Of a stretch of 64,000 bases of DNA, positions 10,163-21,052 are shown in pieces. The DNA is taken from positions 302,852 through 366,851 of the forward strand of contig NMRB01000181.1 in assembly GCA_002633025.1 (NCBI GenBank). Reading direction: 5' to 3'. The DNA is from Notospermus geniculatus (taxonomy: Eukaryota > Nemertea > Pilidiophora > Heteronemertea > Lineidae). Position 1 is the first letter of the stretch, and every line of letters begins with the position of its first letter. Under the pieces are notes generated by a model. That model worked only from the letters and a program-made list of their open reading frames with translations. It did no database searches and was not told the origin of the DNA. The translations under genes and the position numbers were made by a program.

Positions 10163-10850
10163 AGAGCGGTTTACATATGCAACTTTTCATATTCAACGTC
10201 ATGCAACTTGTTGCATAAACCTGATGAGACAACAAAATTTCATCCAAGTTGCACGAGACAACAAAATTTCATCGAAGTTGCATACATGTGCAAACGGGTA
10301 TGCAACTTGTTGCAACTGGATGTTGCTATGTGTAAACGTCACAGGTAGACTGCAACAAGTTGCAGGTTGCAGCAACTTGCAACCTAGTGTACACCGCCCC
10401 TTTGGGTTTACGATTTTGAAAAATGGATTTCGTGCCAAAATTCCCATGAAAATATACATCCTACAACAAATTTCCCAGTTAATCTATTATCGAATATCAG
10501 GGGTTTTGACATGAAGATAGAGGCTAGCGTGAGGCAGAACAACAAAATACGGTTATTACGTAAGCGAATAAATTATTAGGCTATTCTCCTAAATTGACGT
10601 AAGGCCTAATGCTGTAAAACGCAGGGGGAATAAATGGCGTACATGTCCGACATTCGGCAGTGCACGTAGTTACTTTTTTTCTACAACAGGTTTCTACAAC
10701 AGGTCAAATACAACAAGCAACAGGTGAAAGCGAACCTTTTGTCGTACCGGACATTTTCTCCAGTTTCACGGTTAGCATGCATGTCCAGACTACCTGCACT
10801 GAGTGATGAGATCAATTGTCAAATTGTGTCGCCAACACCAATCAACAACT
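10075..10850. repeat. Direct duplication of about 775 bp, copy 1
   Basis: It matches 11241-11985 with a few percent divergence and small indels. It includes the end of the PAN-like ORF, the MITE and about 450 bp of unrecognised sequence. Confidence 0.8.
10161..10403. mobile_element. MITE with GCAACTTGTTGCA palindromes, copy 1
   Basis: The outer ends AAAGAGCGGTTTACA and, reversed, AAAGGGGCGGTGTACA form short inverted repeats. The interior holds several GCAACTTG and TTGCAACT palindromic words. Another copy lies at 11331-11544. Confidence 0.65.
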
Positions 10851-11240
10851 AGAAATTGACTTACCAGTCAATTTGAAAGACCGCCCTTGGAAATTGGGAG
10901 CTAAGACACAGTTGATTGATCGAGAATTATCGAACGGCCAGGGTTGGTGCCAGGTTTTTGAAATAGGGAGAATAAAAGTCTCCCATTCCTAAAAGCAGAG
11001 ACTTTTTTCCAAAGAGGGAGACTTGGCTTCTCCCTACTAACTTCAGAAGGAGAAGCTGTAAAGGTCACTACTACATGTATTCAGTGATAAACTGAACTAT
11101 GTGCTATGTACTGCCAACAGGGTCCAATAACAGGTATGTGGCGGACCAGAAAGGGATTGACTCTTCCCCACATCCATTGAATAATCAATCAAGATAGGAA
11201 CCAGTCCAGGGTGATCACAACGCCATCTTCAGCATACATN

Positions 11241-11985
11241 ATGCTCAATGTAGACCGAGAAATATTATCCACGTGGACAAAGTAATTCAGTATTTGAAAG
11301 TAAAGAGTTGTCAAGGTGTGGCACATGTAAAGAGCGGTTTACATATGCAACTTTTCATATTCAACGTCATGCAACTTGTTGCATAAACCTGATGAGACAA
11401 CAAAATTTCATCGAAGTTGCATACATGTGTAAACCGGTATGCAACTTGTTGCAACTGGATGTTGCTATGTGTAAACGTCACAGGTAGCCTGCAACAAGTT
11501 GCAGGTTGCAGCAACTTGCAACCTAGTTTAAACAACCCCTTTGGGTTTACTATTTTAAAAGATGGGTTTCGTGCCAAAATCCCCATGAAAATACATCCTA
11601 GAACAAATTTCCCAGTTCTATTATCGAATATCAGGGGTTTTGACATGAATATAGAGGCTAGCGTGAGGCAGAAATAACAACAAAATACGGTTATTACGTA
11701 AGCGAAGAAATCATTAGGCTATTCTCCTAAATTGACGTTAATGCTGTAAAACGCAGGGGGAATAAACGGCGTACATGTCCGTCATTCAGCAGTGTACGTA
11801 GTTTCTTTTTTCTACCACAGGTATCACGGAGGTCAAATACAACAAGCAACAGGTGAAAGCTAACCTTTCGTCGTACCAGACATTTTCTCCAGTTTCACGG
11901 TTAGCATGCATGTCCAGACTACCTGCACTGAGTGATGAGATGAATTGTCAAATTGTGTCGCACAACACCGATCAACAATTATGCA
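11241..11985. repeat. Direct duplication of about 775 bp, copy 2
   Basis: The copy begins exactly after the single N at 11240. It may be an alternative haplotype placed in tandem by the assembler, or a true duplication. Confidence 0.8.
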
Positions 11986-13450
11986 TATTGTATAGGATTG
12001 TTGGGAAAATGAATGTGTTGAGGCCAAACATTGTCCGTAACGTTTATAAAAAGAGGTTTATAGCGGACCATCCTTGATTCTCGTAAGAGCTCGACGAAGC
12101 TAGCGGTAGCCATTTCATTTTGCTACGATGTAATGCAGTTTACACTATGCGATGCACTGCGTCTTTCAAAACGCCCCGCACCAATACGAACTGCCATTTC
12201 GACAAAGAACTTGTTCGTGCTTTTTACGTTTAGAAAATAAAGCACCGATGCATGTACCGACGAAAATTTTAAGATGGACGTATTAAATGAAACGACTTCA
12301 CTTACTTCAAATGTACTCATACAACTACACTTTTCATTACTAAAAACTATAAACATGTAGGCCTACATTTTACGTACAGATGTAGGCCTATATCCCTGCC
12401 ATATATAAACTGCCCAGTAAAATTGCTCTTAAAGCTACGCGCACACTGTAATGCATGACCAATGTATTTACCATTAGAAATGGCGGCGAGATACCTCGGC
12501 TTATAGATTGGTCCATACCTTCGTTGGAATGAACAAGTCGGACACAACGTAACCCTAACCTAATACCTTCAAACCCCAAAGTTTTGTTGTGGGTTGATCA
12601 CGTTTATTTCAGGGTTTTGGGGTATTGAAGATATGAGGGGTTATTTTGCACGGTATTTCGATGCAACCACTGCAAATTGGCGTAGTAATTAACACTTAGT
12701 GGACGAATGTGGTTACTATCACACTTTCTCAAAGCCTGAAAAGTATTCTTCTCTCAATTATATCTATGTCAAACAGAATATTTAAGTATCTTTTCCCAGA
12801 TAACAGCCATGATAAATAGAGAAACTGTTTTTTAAAGATCTACCTTTACCATATAATCTCGCGCTGATTGGTCAGTTATACTGGCACGTGACCTTCAGAG
12901 CAGTGGACTAAAGAAAAAAATTCAACTGGTGGAATTATGGAGAATAAACGCTCATCCATAAGATAGAAATATCCTCCTCCTCCTCAGTATGATCAAAATG
13001 GCAGCTATCACATGCCTCAAGTTTATCCCTGGCGCCATTTGCGAGCAGATAACAATACGCGAGCGCAAAATGACGTCATTATCGGGTCTTTCCGGAAAGC
13101 TGTGGTAGTATCTTACCGTATCGATCAATATCCTTGCGAGTTCAACCGCACACCAAGTCGCAAACATATTCAACGAGGCACAGGTCAAAAATCGCAAAAT
13201 GAGGTATAAAGCCGTAAATATGTAAGTTATGAAATGACGAATGAATCAAAATTTTACATCGAAAAATGTGATGCCGTGCTGAAATATATTACGGGCGGCG
13301 CAACATTGTAGTTTAGCACCGCATATTTTTTTTTCATTTCAATAACTATCAAATATTTCATCCAGCTATCAAGTATTTTGTATTTGTATTTATTGTCACC
13401 TATTTTACATAGCCGGCCTTTTCTAGGCCTATGAGACAGTGTTACGATGC
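11986..13450. other. No supported gene
   Basis: Short frames only. TAGGCCTA palindromes occur near 12360-12395. A weak inverted repeat (ATACCTTCAAACCCC and GGGGTATTGAAG) lies near 12565-12635. Confidence 0.4.
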
Positions 13451-13457
13451 ATTAATT

Positions 13458-13588
13458 GTTGTAAGGCCAGGACCGCTCGCATGCATAGGAGGGAAGCGCA
13501 CTCGTTCAATCGTGGACCCCATAGGGGTCCACGACTGAACGAATGGGCGAAGATCACTCGGGCGTTTAGCCGGTCCCGACCTTACAAC
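13458..13588. mobile_element. Foldback element with perfect central hairpin
   Basis: The outer arms GTTGTAAGG and CCTTACAAC enclose a central hairpin (about 13501-13542): TCGTTCA..CGTGGACCCC, a 4-base loop, then the reverse. The intermediate parts are imperfect inverted repeats. No coding capacity. Confidence 0.7.
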
Positions 13589-14389
13589 CAAAATGTTACA
13601 CAAAAGAAGTGGAGTGCCGCAGACTCTCCAGGCCGGGCCAGACGCTGAGCAGTAGAAGAAAATCTCTGAAGAGACAACAAGTCTCACCGTCTGGACCCGC
13701 CCGCCCGCCCTGGACAAAGTATTTCAACTATCAAATATTTCAATAACTATTAAATAGAAGTTGCGGAAATTTCACCTGAATAGATTTAAGGATTTTTTGA
13801 GTGCATATTTCGCTGTTTGAACTTACAGGGTCGATCTGCCAAAGCTGAAACAGTGTTGCACTTCCGCAACCCCGATTGGTGAAACTTGCAATTTTCAGTC
13901 CCAGATTCCATTTTCACTCTGGCAGACTAGCCCTTTAAGACACGAAACTGAAATTTGTACCAGCAACACAAAAAGTCCTACTCTTTATTCAGTTGTAGTT
14001 TCAGAAAATTCCATTCAACCCGATACTTATTTCAGTCCAGTAGGCCTATCAATTTGTTTGACTTAAAAATTAGATTTTTCCGTCATGTCAAAACTCTTCG
14101 ACAATTTGGGCTGAATGTTTTTCACTAAGATCATTAAAGATAATATATCACGGATATTTTCGCGGGCCACGAAAATCATTGTCTTTTTACAATTTGTTTG
14201 TTTCTGTCCAGTCTTTCTTTGTCTTATGAGTAATTTGTTGGTGGCATGCCCCTCTAGAAATTCTTTTGATACTGAAAATATTCAATTTGGTGGGTTGGCA
14301 TGTCCCAAAAGTCCAAAATTACACAATGTAAACATCCATGTTTACAAACATTAAATGTAAACAATGAAGTCGTGATATATTATCTTTAA

Positions 14390-14567
14390 AGCGAATCGAC
14401 AGCGAATTTTGTTTACATTTGACTGGTGTTTGTAAACACAAAATTCAGCCAGAATGCACGAAAATTTCTTTGTTGGCATTCAGGAGAAGTTTGTTTACAT
14501 TTTTTGCTGAAAATTCGTCCCCTTTAAATTCTATTTCTAAATCAAATTTTTTCGTTTTCGATTCGCT
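14390..14567. mobile_element. MITE with TTAA target duplication (copy 1)
   Basis: 178 bp flanked by TTAA at 14386-14389 and 14568-14571, with ends AGCGAATCGA and TCGATTCGCT (one base differs near the inner edge). TTAA duplications are known for piggyBac and Kolobok transposons. The related copy is at 23238-23618. Confidence 0.75.
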
Positions 14568-14721
14568 TTAATATCCATATTTTTGCATGTCTAAAACATC
14601 AAGATCCATGCTTGCATAGTGCTGAATTTATTGAAGATTCCTTAGGGGTCATTCTTGGGCCACTCGATATATCGGATATCTCTCTCGTGCGTAACACAAC
14701 TGCTGGCAGTGTCCCTGGCTT

Positions 14722-14868
14722 AATGGGAGACTTTCCTGCCGTTAGATGCCACCACAAGTTAGCGGTCATAGGACGTCACGAAATTTAACGTCATAGAGAA
14801 GAAGTGCATGCCATGACGTCAAATTTCGTGACGCTCTAGGACCGCTAACAACAGGAAAGTCTCCCATT
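14722..14868. mobile_element. Short palindromic MITE
   Basis: 147 bp. AATGGGAGACTTTCCTG at the left is repeated in reverse at the right, and GCGTCACGAAATTTGACGTC-like segments pair around the centre. No target duplication was resolved. Confidence 0.8.
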
Positions 14869-14881
14869 GGCTCGACGTAAG

Positions 14882-15124
14882 CTACAGTAGGCTCGCGTAT
14901 ACCTCGCCGTCAAAGCCAGCACCGATTCCGAAAACTTCTAAGTCTTCGAATCTCGGAAGAGGCGGGGATGGAGGCAGTGGTGGAATCGGGTCTTCCATCA
15001 AAAGTGGAAGTATAGGTCTAGTGGTGGTGGTGATGGCGGCGACGGTGGTAAACGAAGCTGCTCCATTTTGCCAGCAGCAGAAAAAGACCAGCTCGACATA
15101 CCACAGTAACAGCACGCAGTTCAT
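14882..15124 (-). CDS. Possible first exon of a secreted protein (uncertain)
   Basis: 80 codons begin with Met and a hydrophobic stretch (NCVLLLWYVELVFFCCW) that could be a signal peptide. A Thr-rich and then Pro-rich segment (PIPPLPPSPPLP) follows. A possible donor (GAG|GTATAC) lies near the end. Nothing recognisable follows on this strand before the MITE at 14722. It may be chance. Confidence 0.2.
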   Translation of the reverse strand: MNCVLLLWYVELVFFCCWQNGAASFTTVAAITTTTRPILPLLMEDPIPPLPPSPPLPRFEDLEVFGIGAGFDGEVYASLL

Positions 15125-15448
15125 TGACCTAAACTCGTTCCAGTTTCTTGGTGAACAAGAAAACGACACTTCCCGCGTGGATGTCTTGGTTGAACTAAAG
15201 GCGGTGACAGACTGGCACGCAAGCAACGCGTCGGGAAAGCGTTCAACCAATCAGGGAGGCGGTAACACGGACCGAAACACCTACTTAAGAATCTGATTGG
15301 CGGAACGCCTGCAGGACGCCCCGCGTACGCGCCAGTGTGTCACCGGCTTTACTTGTATGTATTCCATCATTGATTTTACCCATTAGGTATACGTCGCCAA
15401 GAGGTGGTGTTTTCACCGGTTTTTGTTGTTTATCCTCTCCAAGTAGAG

Positions 15449-16408
15449 CTAAACACGTTTGGTGGCCCCCTGAAATATGTCAACTGATTTCAGTAAGGCT
15501 CCTTTCGTGCCTTTCTGTCGTATGAAGTGAAAAAGTGCCCCGTCCAGCATGTTGAATCTGAAATATTTATAATTTGTTTCGACGATACGCGGAAATATTA
15601 TTTGAATTTGATCGAATGACTCTCTTCCAGGTGGAAATATGACAAGACCATGCAAAGGATCAGGATTTCTTCGAAACAAAACCGCCTTGGGACCTGGAAA
15701 ACCAATCAAGCAAAAGAGACACATATCCAACCAATCAAGGGGGTAAAAAAGTACTCTTCTGCCAGGAAGCCAATAAAGGTGTATTTTGTGTGTGACGGGC
15801 TGGTATTTTCTCTCCGGACCATACGTGGTTATTAGAAGCATGTCCTTTATTCTTTTGTGAGTAACAATGACATCACGGCAAAATAAAATTACAGTGGTGG
15901 CGAAAGACAGAGCTCTACGGTTGTCAAGTATAATCGATTCAGCCATCTTTGTTACAGCATAAATTGTTGCTTTAATAATACCGTTTACACGGCACCAAAT
16001 AACGAGCGTCAAATCAAACCAAAACGACATATAATAATCGGAAAATTTCGAACATACATTTTTTTCAGGTATGAAAAGGATCCCCTGAAAGGTTCCATTC
16101 CGGACATCGTATAGATAATTGAAGAACGGACCGTCTCCTTTCTTGACTTTTAGGACAAGATATTTTCCATAACACGCGTATCTAATCAGTCCACTCATAT
16201 ACGGAACCGTGTATCTCTCATTGAGAATGAACTTTCTCTTGGCTAAATGGTAAACAGACAGTCTGAGAACTGCAACCGTTTCGGGGGTTTCAACGGCACC
16301 AACATATCCAGTTACGCGGTTAAAAAACCACGAGGACAGCCCCGAAAGACCCAGTGGAGGCACAAAAGGTGCACGTGTTTTTAATCGGTACAGAATTAGA
16401 TTGAATTC
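15449..16408 (-). CDS. Propeller-like 3' exon A1 of the PAN-linked family
   Basis: An uninterrupted terminal exon of 319 residues and a stop. I placed its start at 16408, after the acceptor TAG at 16409-16411, because the next residues (EFNLILYRL) align with ENRIPSYRL in copy B2 at the same splice phase (0). It then has PFVPP. The motif LYDVRNGTFQG matches LYDFRSGKYAG (A2), LFDFLVGKFTG (B2) and LCDVARGILTG (B3). The C-terminus (DGALFHFIRQKGTKG) is closest to B3 (DGSLMHFVQRKTRG). No known domain was recognised. The alternating hydrophobic strands and D..G..G blade-like motif suggest a beta-propeller fold, which is inference. It has no signal peptide of its own. It lies downstream of A2 on the same strand and could be an alternative last exon for the PAN exon at 21.3-21.6 kb. 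Confidence 0.7.
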   Translation of the reverse strand, partial: EFNLILYRLKTRAPFVPPLGLSGLSSWFFNRVTGYVGAVETPETVAVLRLSVYHLAKRKFILNERYTVPYMSGLIRYACYGKYLVLKVKKGDGPFFNYLYDVRNGTFQGILFIPEKNVCSKFSDYYMSFWFDLTLVIWCRVNGIIKATIYAVTKMAESIILDNRRALSFATTVILFCRDVIVTHKRIKDMLLITTYGPERKYQPVTHKIHLYWLPGRRVLFYPLDWLDMCLFCLIGFPGPKAVLFRRNPDPLHGLVIFPPGRESFDQIQIIFPRIVETNYKYFRFNMLDGALFHFIRQKGTKGALLKSVDIFQGATKRV

Positions 16409-16423
16409 CTACAATGCAAAGCG

Positions 16424-16643
16424 AAGGGAGTAAGGAATAAAAGTGGAAAATAAGGTGTGGGAAAGTTTGGCTGTTTGGGCGAATTTCTCAATTTTTGCAA
16501 ATTGAGATAGAATTTTTTGACATGACATTTTGTCTGATTTTCGGGCGATACTTCTCAAAATGGAAAAAAATTCACCCCAATTTGAGACATGGAAAAATTC
16601 GCAAAAAAGTGCAAAAGTTTCCACTTTCATTTCTTACTCCCTT
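16424..16643. mobile_element. MITE next to a splice acceptor
   Basis: 220 bp with AAGGGAGTAAG ends in inverted orientation, flanked by AGCG at 16420-16423 and 16644-16647. It sits 12 bases upstream (minus strand) of the acceptor of exon A1, so the branch point for that exon would lie inside the element. Confidence 0.75.
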
Positions 16644-16787
16644 AGCGTTGTCTAAGTAGGTTGATATATTTCTCATTGTTTTGAAAAAAAATGAGACCAA
16701 GGAAAGGCATTAACGGACGTGTACATGTACATACGTACCTCTCTCCCGAAAGCGAGCCGAAGACAAGAAAATGGACAAGTCGGCATA

Positions 16788-17867
16788 TTAGCGGGCAGGT
16801 TCTAGAATATCAACAGCAGGAATCATCCATTTTGAACCAATCTGGCGACTGGCGATGATGAGTAACGACCTGGATTTATCGATTGTCATGAAAAACTTTT
16901 TGGAATCACGACGACGGTCAACCAAGTAATGTGTGTAAAACTTCCCAAGTACGAACCATCGTACTGCCACATGAGTGAGCCTGATCTGACCTTTTTGACC
17001 GCCACATTTGATTATTTCAATGAGACTAAGTTTTGTGTATGGAAACGCATTAAAATGGTAAATATAGGTTCTGGTTGAATAACCTTTCCCAAAAACGAGA
17101 TGCGCACGGGGGATTTTAATGGTGTTTGTGGAGTGCAACCTAGCATCAGCAGATTTTGATAAATGTAAGGTGAATGCCCTCGCGACGAAATTGCTGTGAT
17201 CATAATTCGTCGATGTAATAAACAATGATACGTCAAAGGCAAGAAAAAATACTGCGATTTCGTTGACGATAACAGGCACTTGCGGCGTTTTGGCCATGGC
17301 ATTTTGTGATAAATGTAAAACAAAGCCATTTTTCGCAGATTCTAAGATGAAACTGTAAGCTATCACTATTAATCTATCGTGTAGGAAACAAACTACAGAG
17401 ATCCCTTCCATGTTATCCTGAATCGCCCAAAAATTATACACCTGGACCATGTCTTCGCGGCGATTCCATTCTAAACATTCCCTCCTGGTTTTCAAGTTTA
17501 TTCGACCAGCATATTTCCCACTTCTAAAATCATATAAACTCATCGAAGGCTGCATATGTGCTTTGCCCTTTGGTCCAGTTCTGCCATTAAACGCTGAGAA
17601 TATTGTGTAATTTAGTCTGTATGCAGTTGAAATTGACCTGTAGTTTGTATATTTGTAAAATGTTACATTGTATGCGAGTCGACAACTTGAACTGCTTGCG
17701 TCGATAAAATACGATACTTGCCTATGCCTTGCCCCACCAAGTGACATAAAAACTATAAGCAGAGATTTCGTTGGGTGGAGATGTGGTCGAATCGTGTGAG
17801 ATTGATCGCCTTCCACTGGCGGTATAAACGGTAACCTCCTGTGGATAGTGTATTCTCCTAATTTCAT
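16788..17867 (-). CDS. Propeller-like 3' exon A2 of the PAN-linked family
   Basis: 359 residues and a stop, unbroken. The frame is preceded by a possible phase-0 acceptor (ATCATCAAG) directly before the ATG at 17867. The first residues (MKLGEYTIHRRLPFIPP) align with copies A1 and B2 across the RLP.(V/I)PP block. The blade-like motif LYDFRSGKYAG is near residue 110-120. The C-terminus (FFMTIDKSRSLLIIASRQ) is strand-rich. It has no signal peptide or transmembrane segment. It is most likely the second exon of a gene whose PAN exon ends at 21328 with a phase-0 donor, across an intron of about 3.5 kb. Without RNA evidence it could also be a single-exon gene starting at its own Met. The fold and function are not known. 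Confidence 0.72.
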   Translation of the reverse strand: MKLGEYTIHRRLPFIPPVEGDQSHTIRPHLHPTKSLLIVFMSLGGARHRQVSYFIDASSSSCRLAYNVTFYKYTNYRSISTAYRLNYTIFSAFNGRTGPKGKAHMQPSMSLYDFRSGKYAGRINLKTRRECLEWNRREDMVQVYNFWAIQDNMEGISVVCFLHDRLIVIAYSFILESAKNGFVLHLSQNAMAKTPQVPVIVNEIAVFFLAFDVSLFITSTNYDHSNFVARAFTLHLSKSADARLHSTNTIKIPRAHLVFGKGYSTRTYIYHFNAFPYTKLSLIEIIKCGGQKGQIRLTHVAVRWFVLGKFYTHYLVDRRRDSKKFFMTIDKSRSLLIIASRQIGSKWMIPAVDILEPAR

Positions 17868-17944
17868 CTTGATGATTTTAAAAACATATCAGTCTCAGCG
17901 ATTTTGTTCCTCCATCTTAGAAATAACCACTGGCGTCAAGTGAC

Positions 17945-18012
17945 AATAAAGCTGACGTCTCCGAACAAAAAGCCCCCATGCGACGAGCAAGAGAATTGCA
18001 AACGCCCTGCAA
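17945..18012 (-). repeat. Repeat shared with 21127-21195 (inverted)
   Basis: Bases here read on the minus strand match 21127-21195 on the plus strand over about 65 bp (GCGTTTGCAATTCTCTTGCTCG and onward in parts) with few mismatches. Confidence 0.75.
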
Positions 18013-18015
18013 TCA

Positions 18016-18207
18016 CCTCAAAACGAAGGCTCAGAACATGATATACCCCACGACGCCAGGAGGGCGCCACAGGGCTGTCAACATCTCCGGATACCTCTTA
18101 CACTACTCAAAGAAAAAAATTGTAGTCATTTAGACGGGGTTCGAACCGTCGATCTTCTGATATGTAATCCGCCACTCTATCCACTCCGCCAACGAGCCAG
18201 CTGACAG
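18016..18207 (-). mobile_element. tRNA-headed SINE, left member of a head-to-head pair
   Basis: Minus strand. The head has an A-box-like TGGCGGAGTGGATAGAG and a B-box GGTTCGAACCC. A T-rich linker follows, then a body ending with GGCGTCGTGGGGTATATCAT and TTCTGAGCCTTCGTTT. The body is shared with the neighbouring copy at 18297-18500. The head does not fold into a proper anticodon stem, so it is not a functional tRNA gene. Confidence 0.72.
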
Positions 18208-18296
18208 GGACATGGTTTGTGTTTGTCATAGACGTAGGCCTTCGACTTACGTAATAATAGTACGAATAAGAGAAAACATGAGAAGCCTTCCAACAA

Positions 18297-18500
18297 GTTC
18301 GGTGGCCGAATGGGGAAGACGGTGGAGCAAAGATAACAGGGCGCCAGTTCGATTCCCAGCGGGGGTCAAAATTTTTTCTTTCAAAAAAAGTGTTCAGCAG
18401 TAGCTCACCAGAGGATGTTGACACCTCGACAGCTCGAAGACAAATAAGGTGGCGCCCTCCTGGCGTCGTGGGGTATATCATGTTCTGAGCCTTCGTTTGA
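18297..18500 (+). mobile_element. tRNA-headed SINE, right member of the pair
   Basis: The head has GGTGGCCGAATGGGG (A-box-like) and AGTTCGATTCC (B-box), then TCAAAATTTTTTCTTTC and the same body as the left copy, including CTCCTGGCGTCGTGGGG. The head sequence differs clearly from that of the left member while the body is almost identical. The two therefore form a long inverted repeat. Confidence 0.72.
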
Positions 18501-18665
18501 GTTGTCTGCATAGTAGGCTGGCCAAACCTCCAAAAAGTCTCTAGAAAAAAATTAGTCGGCATTTTCTGTTATTGGATGGCATCCCCTCTAGAACTGTAAT
18601 TATTCTTATTATTTATTATCGTACTATATTGTACAGAGAAGTATACTGGCTACTGAACAATATTA

Positions 18666-19172
18666 GGGTGGATGCCACTGTTAAATTTGAATTTTGACGA
18701 AGTTACGGCCGATTGAATTTTTGGAACTGACGTTATCATTGGGCCAAGAAGTGAGCTTTGTACAGGAGAATGGGAACCGATGTACAGCTAACTTTTGAAT
18801 GGTTGGATTTACACCCTGTAAATGTATTACCAACAGATAGAAATATGGTGCCTTGTAACCAAATAAGCATGTTTTTAATTGTTTTCAGTAGTTTCGTAAT
18901 AAGAAATAACGTTTTCCATGTAAAATAGGTCAAAATACATTAAAACGCCATTTCCAGTTTCGTAACTAGTTAAAAACTACAAAAGACATGCTTATTTGAT
19001 TAAGAGATACCGTGTTTCTATCTGTTGGTAATACATTTATGGGGTGTATATCCAACCGTTGAAAAGGTAGCTGTACATTGGATCCCATTTTCCTGTACAA
19101 AGCTCAGTATATTTGAACACAATGATCTTGATAAATGACCTTTAACTGGCAAATCCAGGGTGGCATCCACCC
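18666..19172. mobile_element. Harbinger-type MITE, palindromic along its whole length
   Basis: 507 bp with GGGTGGATGCC ends and TTA on both sides (18663-18665 and 19173-19175). TTA/TAA duplications are typical of PIF/Harbinger. The two halves are inverted copies over about 230 bp, sharing for example ATGTATTACCAACAGATAG and AATAAGCATG. Confidence 0.85.
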
Positions 19173-19602
19173 TTAAATTTCACCTCATCTTATAAGGGTA
19201 TGATCTAGCATAGATGCCAGCCATTAACACACGATTCCGACAAATGTTTAAAATTTCATGTTGGCCGGCCTACTATAGACATGGCCCATTGATTGCGGGG
19301 CTATGTTTGCCAAGGGTATTCGAAAAACCTGGACGATGGACGGTGGACGATGGACGATGGACGGCTCCTTTCAGCATCATCGATCTCCACCACCTGGATG
19401 ATAATTGTCGCATTTCTGACATACCTCCAAGACGTAAAAAATACGCCGCAAGAATTTAAATGAAAAATTGCACCAAATCAAAGTATATCGTGCAAGATTT
19501 ATAAAATATCATCCTGGGTGCATTTCGTCATTTTCACGAATTTTCTCTTTGCATGGCAAGTTTGACGCCTTGGGACATTTCCGGCAAACAGCCGTACAGT
19601 GG

Positions 19603-19847
19603 GACCCCACTGTATAAAAGTAAGACCCTGTTATAAAAGTAAGACCCCCACAGTACAAAAGTAAGACCCTGTTATAAAAGTTAGTAAGTAAGACCCCACA
19701 CTACAAAAGTAAGACCGTGTTATAAAAGTAAGACCCCCCACAGTACAAATCTAAGACTTTGTTTTAAAAGTAAGACCCCACAGTACAAAATTAAGACCCT
19801 GTCATAAAAGTAAGACCCCACAGTACAAAACTAAGACCCAGGCGGCA
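19603..19847 (+). repeat. AAGACCC minisatellite array, left
   Basis: About seven imperfect copies alternate TAAGACCCTGTTATAAAAG and TAAGACCCCACAGTACAAA. Confidence 0.85.
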
Positions 19848-20194
19848 CCACTGCAAATGACCTTGACCTTTAACCCCGGAAGTGACCTTGACCTGAAATG
19901 AAGGCAATAGAGGGCGTCATGAACTCAATAGGGGGCGTATCTCGCTTATCTTAGTTCCAAATTCCTCCGCTAGGGGTGCAAAGTCGCGGATGATCACTCG
20001 GGAGTGCTCGGCAATGTTCGAAATCACTCGGGAATCTTCGGCAACCTTCGGCTTTTCTCGAATTATCTCCGTTGTTTATTAACATATTCCAATGAAACCA
20101 AGACGACCTTGACCCTTGACATCTCACCTTCCTCGCTGACTACTCGGACACAAAAAAACCTGCAGGAAGGAGCTAACAAGGGTGTTAGTTTTGT

Positions 20195-20325
20195 ACTGTG
20201 GGGGGTCTTACTTTTATAACAGGGTCTTAGTTTTGTACTGTGGGTCTTACTTTTATAACAGGGTCTTAGTTTTGTACTGTGGGGGTCTTACTTTTGTAGG
20301 TCTTAGGTCTTAGTTTTGTACACAC
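20195..20325 (-). repeat. AAGACCC minisatellite array, right (inverted)
   Basis: Reverse-complement copies of the left array (GTACTGTGGGGGTCTTAC, TTTATAACAGGGTCTTAG). Confidence 0.85.
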
Positions 20326-21052
20326 CCTGGGGAGATAAGACCAATCCCTACAACTTTTCAAAAGGGACCCATAGTAAATTCTCAAGGACTTAGGAGCTGT
20401 AGGTATCGATGGTTTTCCCGCCAGTACATGTGTAGACAAGACAAGAGGTAATTCTGAACGCTGTAACGCGTGATTGATCATGTTTATCCTAGGCCTGTGC
20501 AGTTCATGTTGATTCATGTTGATGCTGGGAGGTATGTCGGAAATGAGACAATTATCATCCAGGCGGTGGAGAACGATGATGCTGAAAGGAGCCGTCCATC
20601 GTCCATCATCCACCGTCCATCGTCCAGGTTTTTCGAATACCCGTTTGCCAAGTTGGTTTTTGCATCCCATTTTGAAATCCTCCTTGTGAGAAAGCCAGAA
20701 AGTTTAACACAACAATTGACCCGTCATCTTGTAGCTAATTACCAGTAGGCCTAGACTTAACCTGTGTAAACAGCATGGCGTGTATCTCGTCAACACAGGT
20801 GTGCAGACCGATAGAAGTTGAAATTTTAGTTCCAAAGTTTCCATAATGTACGTTTTTGCCGTGGAAAAGCATTTTGACGTTACGTCACGCCCGCCGCACA
20901 CACGAATTTTGACCATTTTTCGAATGATTGCCTCAATAAAATCACTCTTTTCTAAATCTTCGATCATTTGGGTTCCAAAATTTTTGGATTGCCAATATCC
21001 AGAAGTAATCCTCTTTCCAATGGCCAAAAAGAATAAAATTATTGGCACGCTA

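Larger units (their letters stand above)
19314..20642. mobile_element. Foldback element with inverted internal minisatellites
   Basis: The arms at 19314-19428 and 20528-20642 are inverted copies of about 115 bp, sharing GGGTATTCGAAAAACCTGG and GGATGATAATTGTC. Inside, two arrays of a 35-40 bp unit (GTAAGACCC..ACAGTACAAAA) lie in opposite orientation at about 19603-19847 and 20195-20325. The centre has no protein-coding capacity. Confidence 0.82.

Noticed and set aside
18110-18370. Two tRNA genes
   Set aside because: Neither folds with a proper anticodon stem, and both are followed by the same SINE body.
20266-20670. Frames on both strands sharing RWTVDDGRWTAP
   Set aside because: They translate the inverted arms and minisatellites of the foldback element and not a gene.
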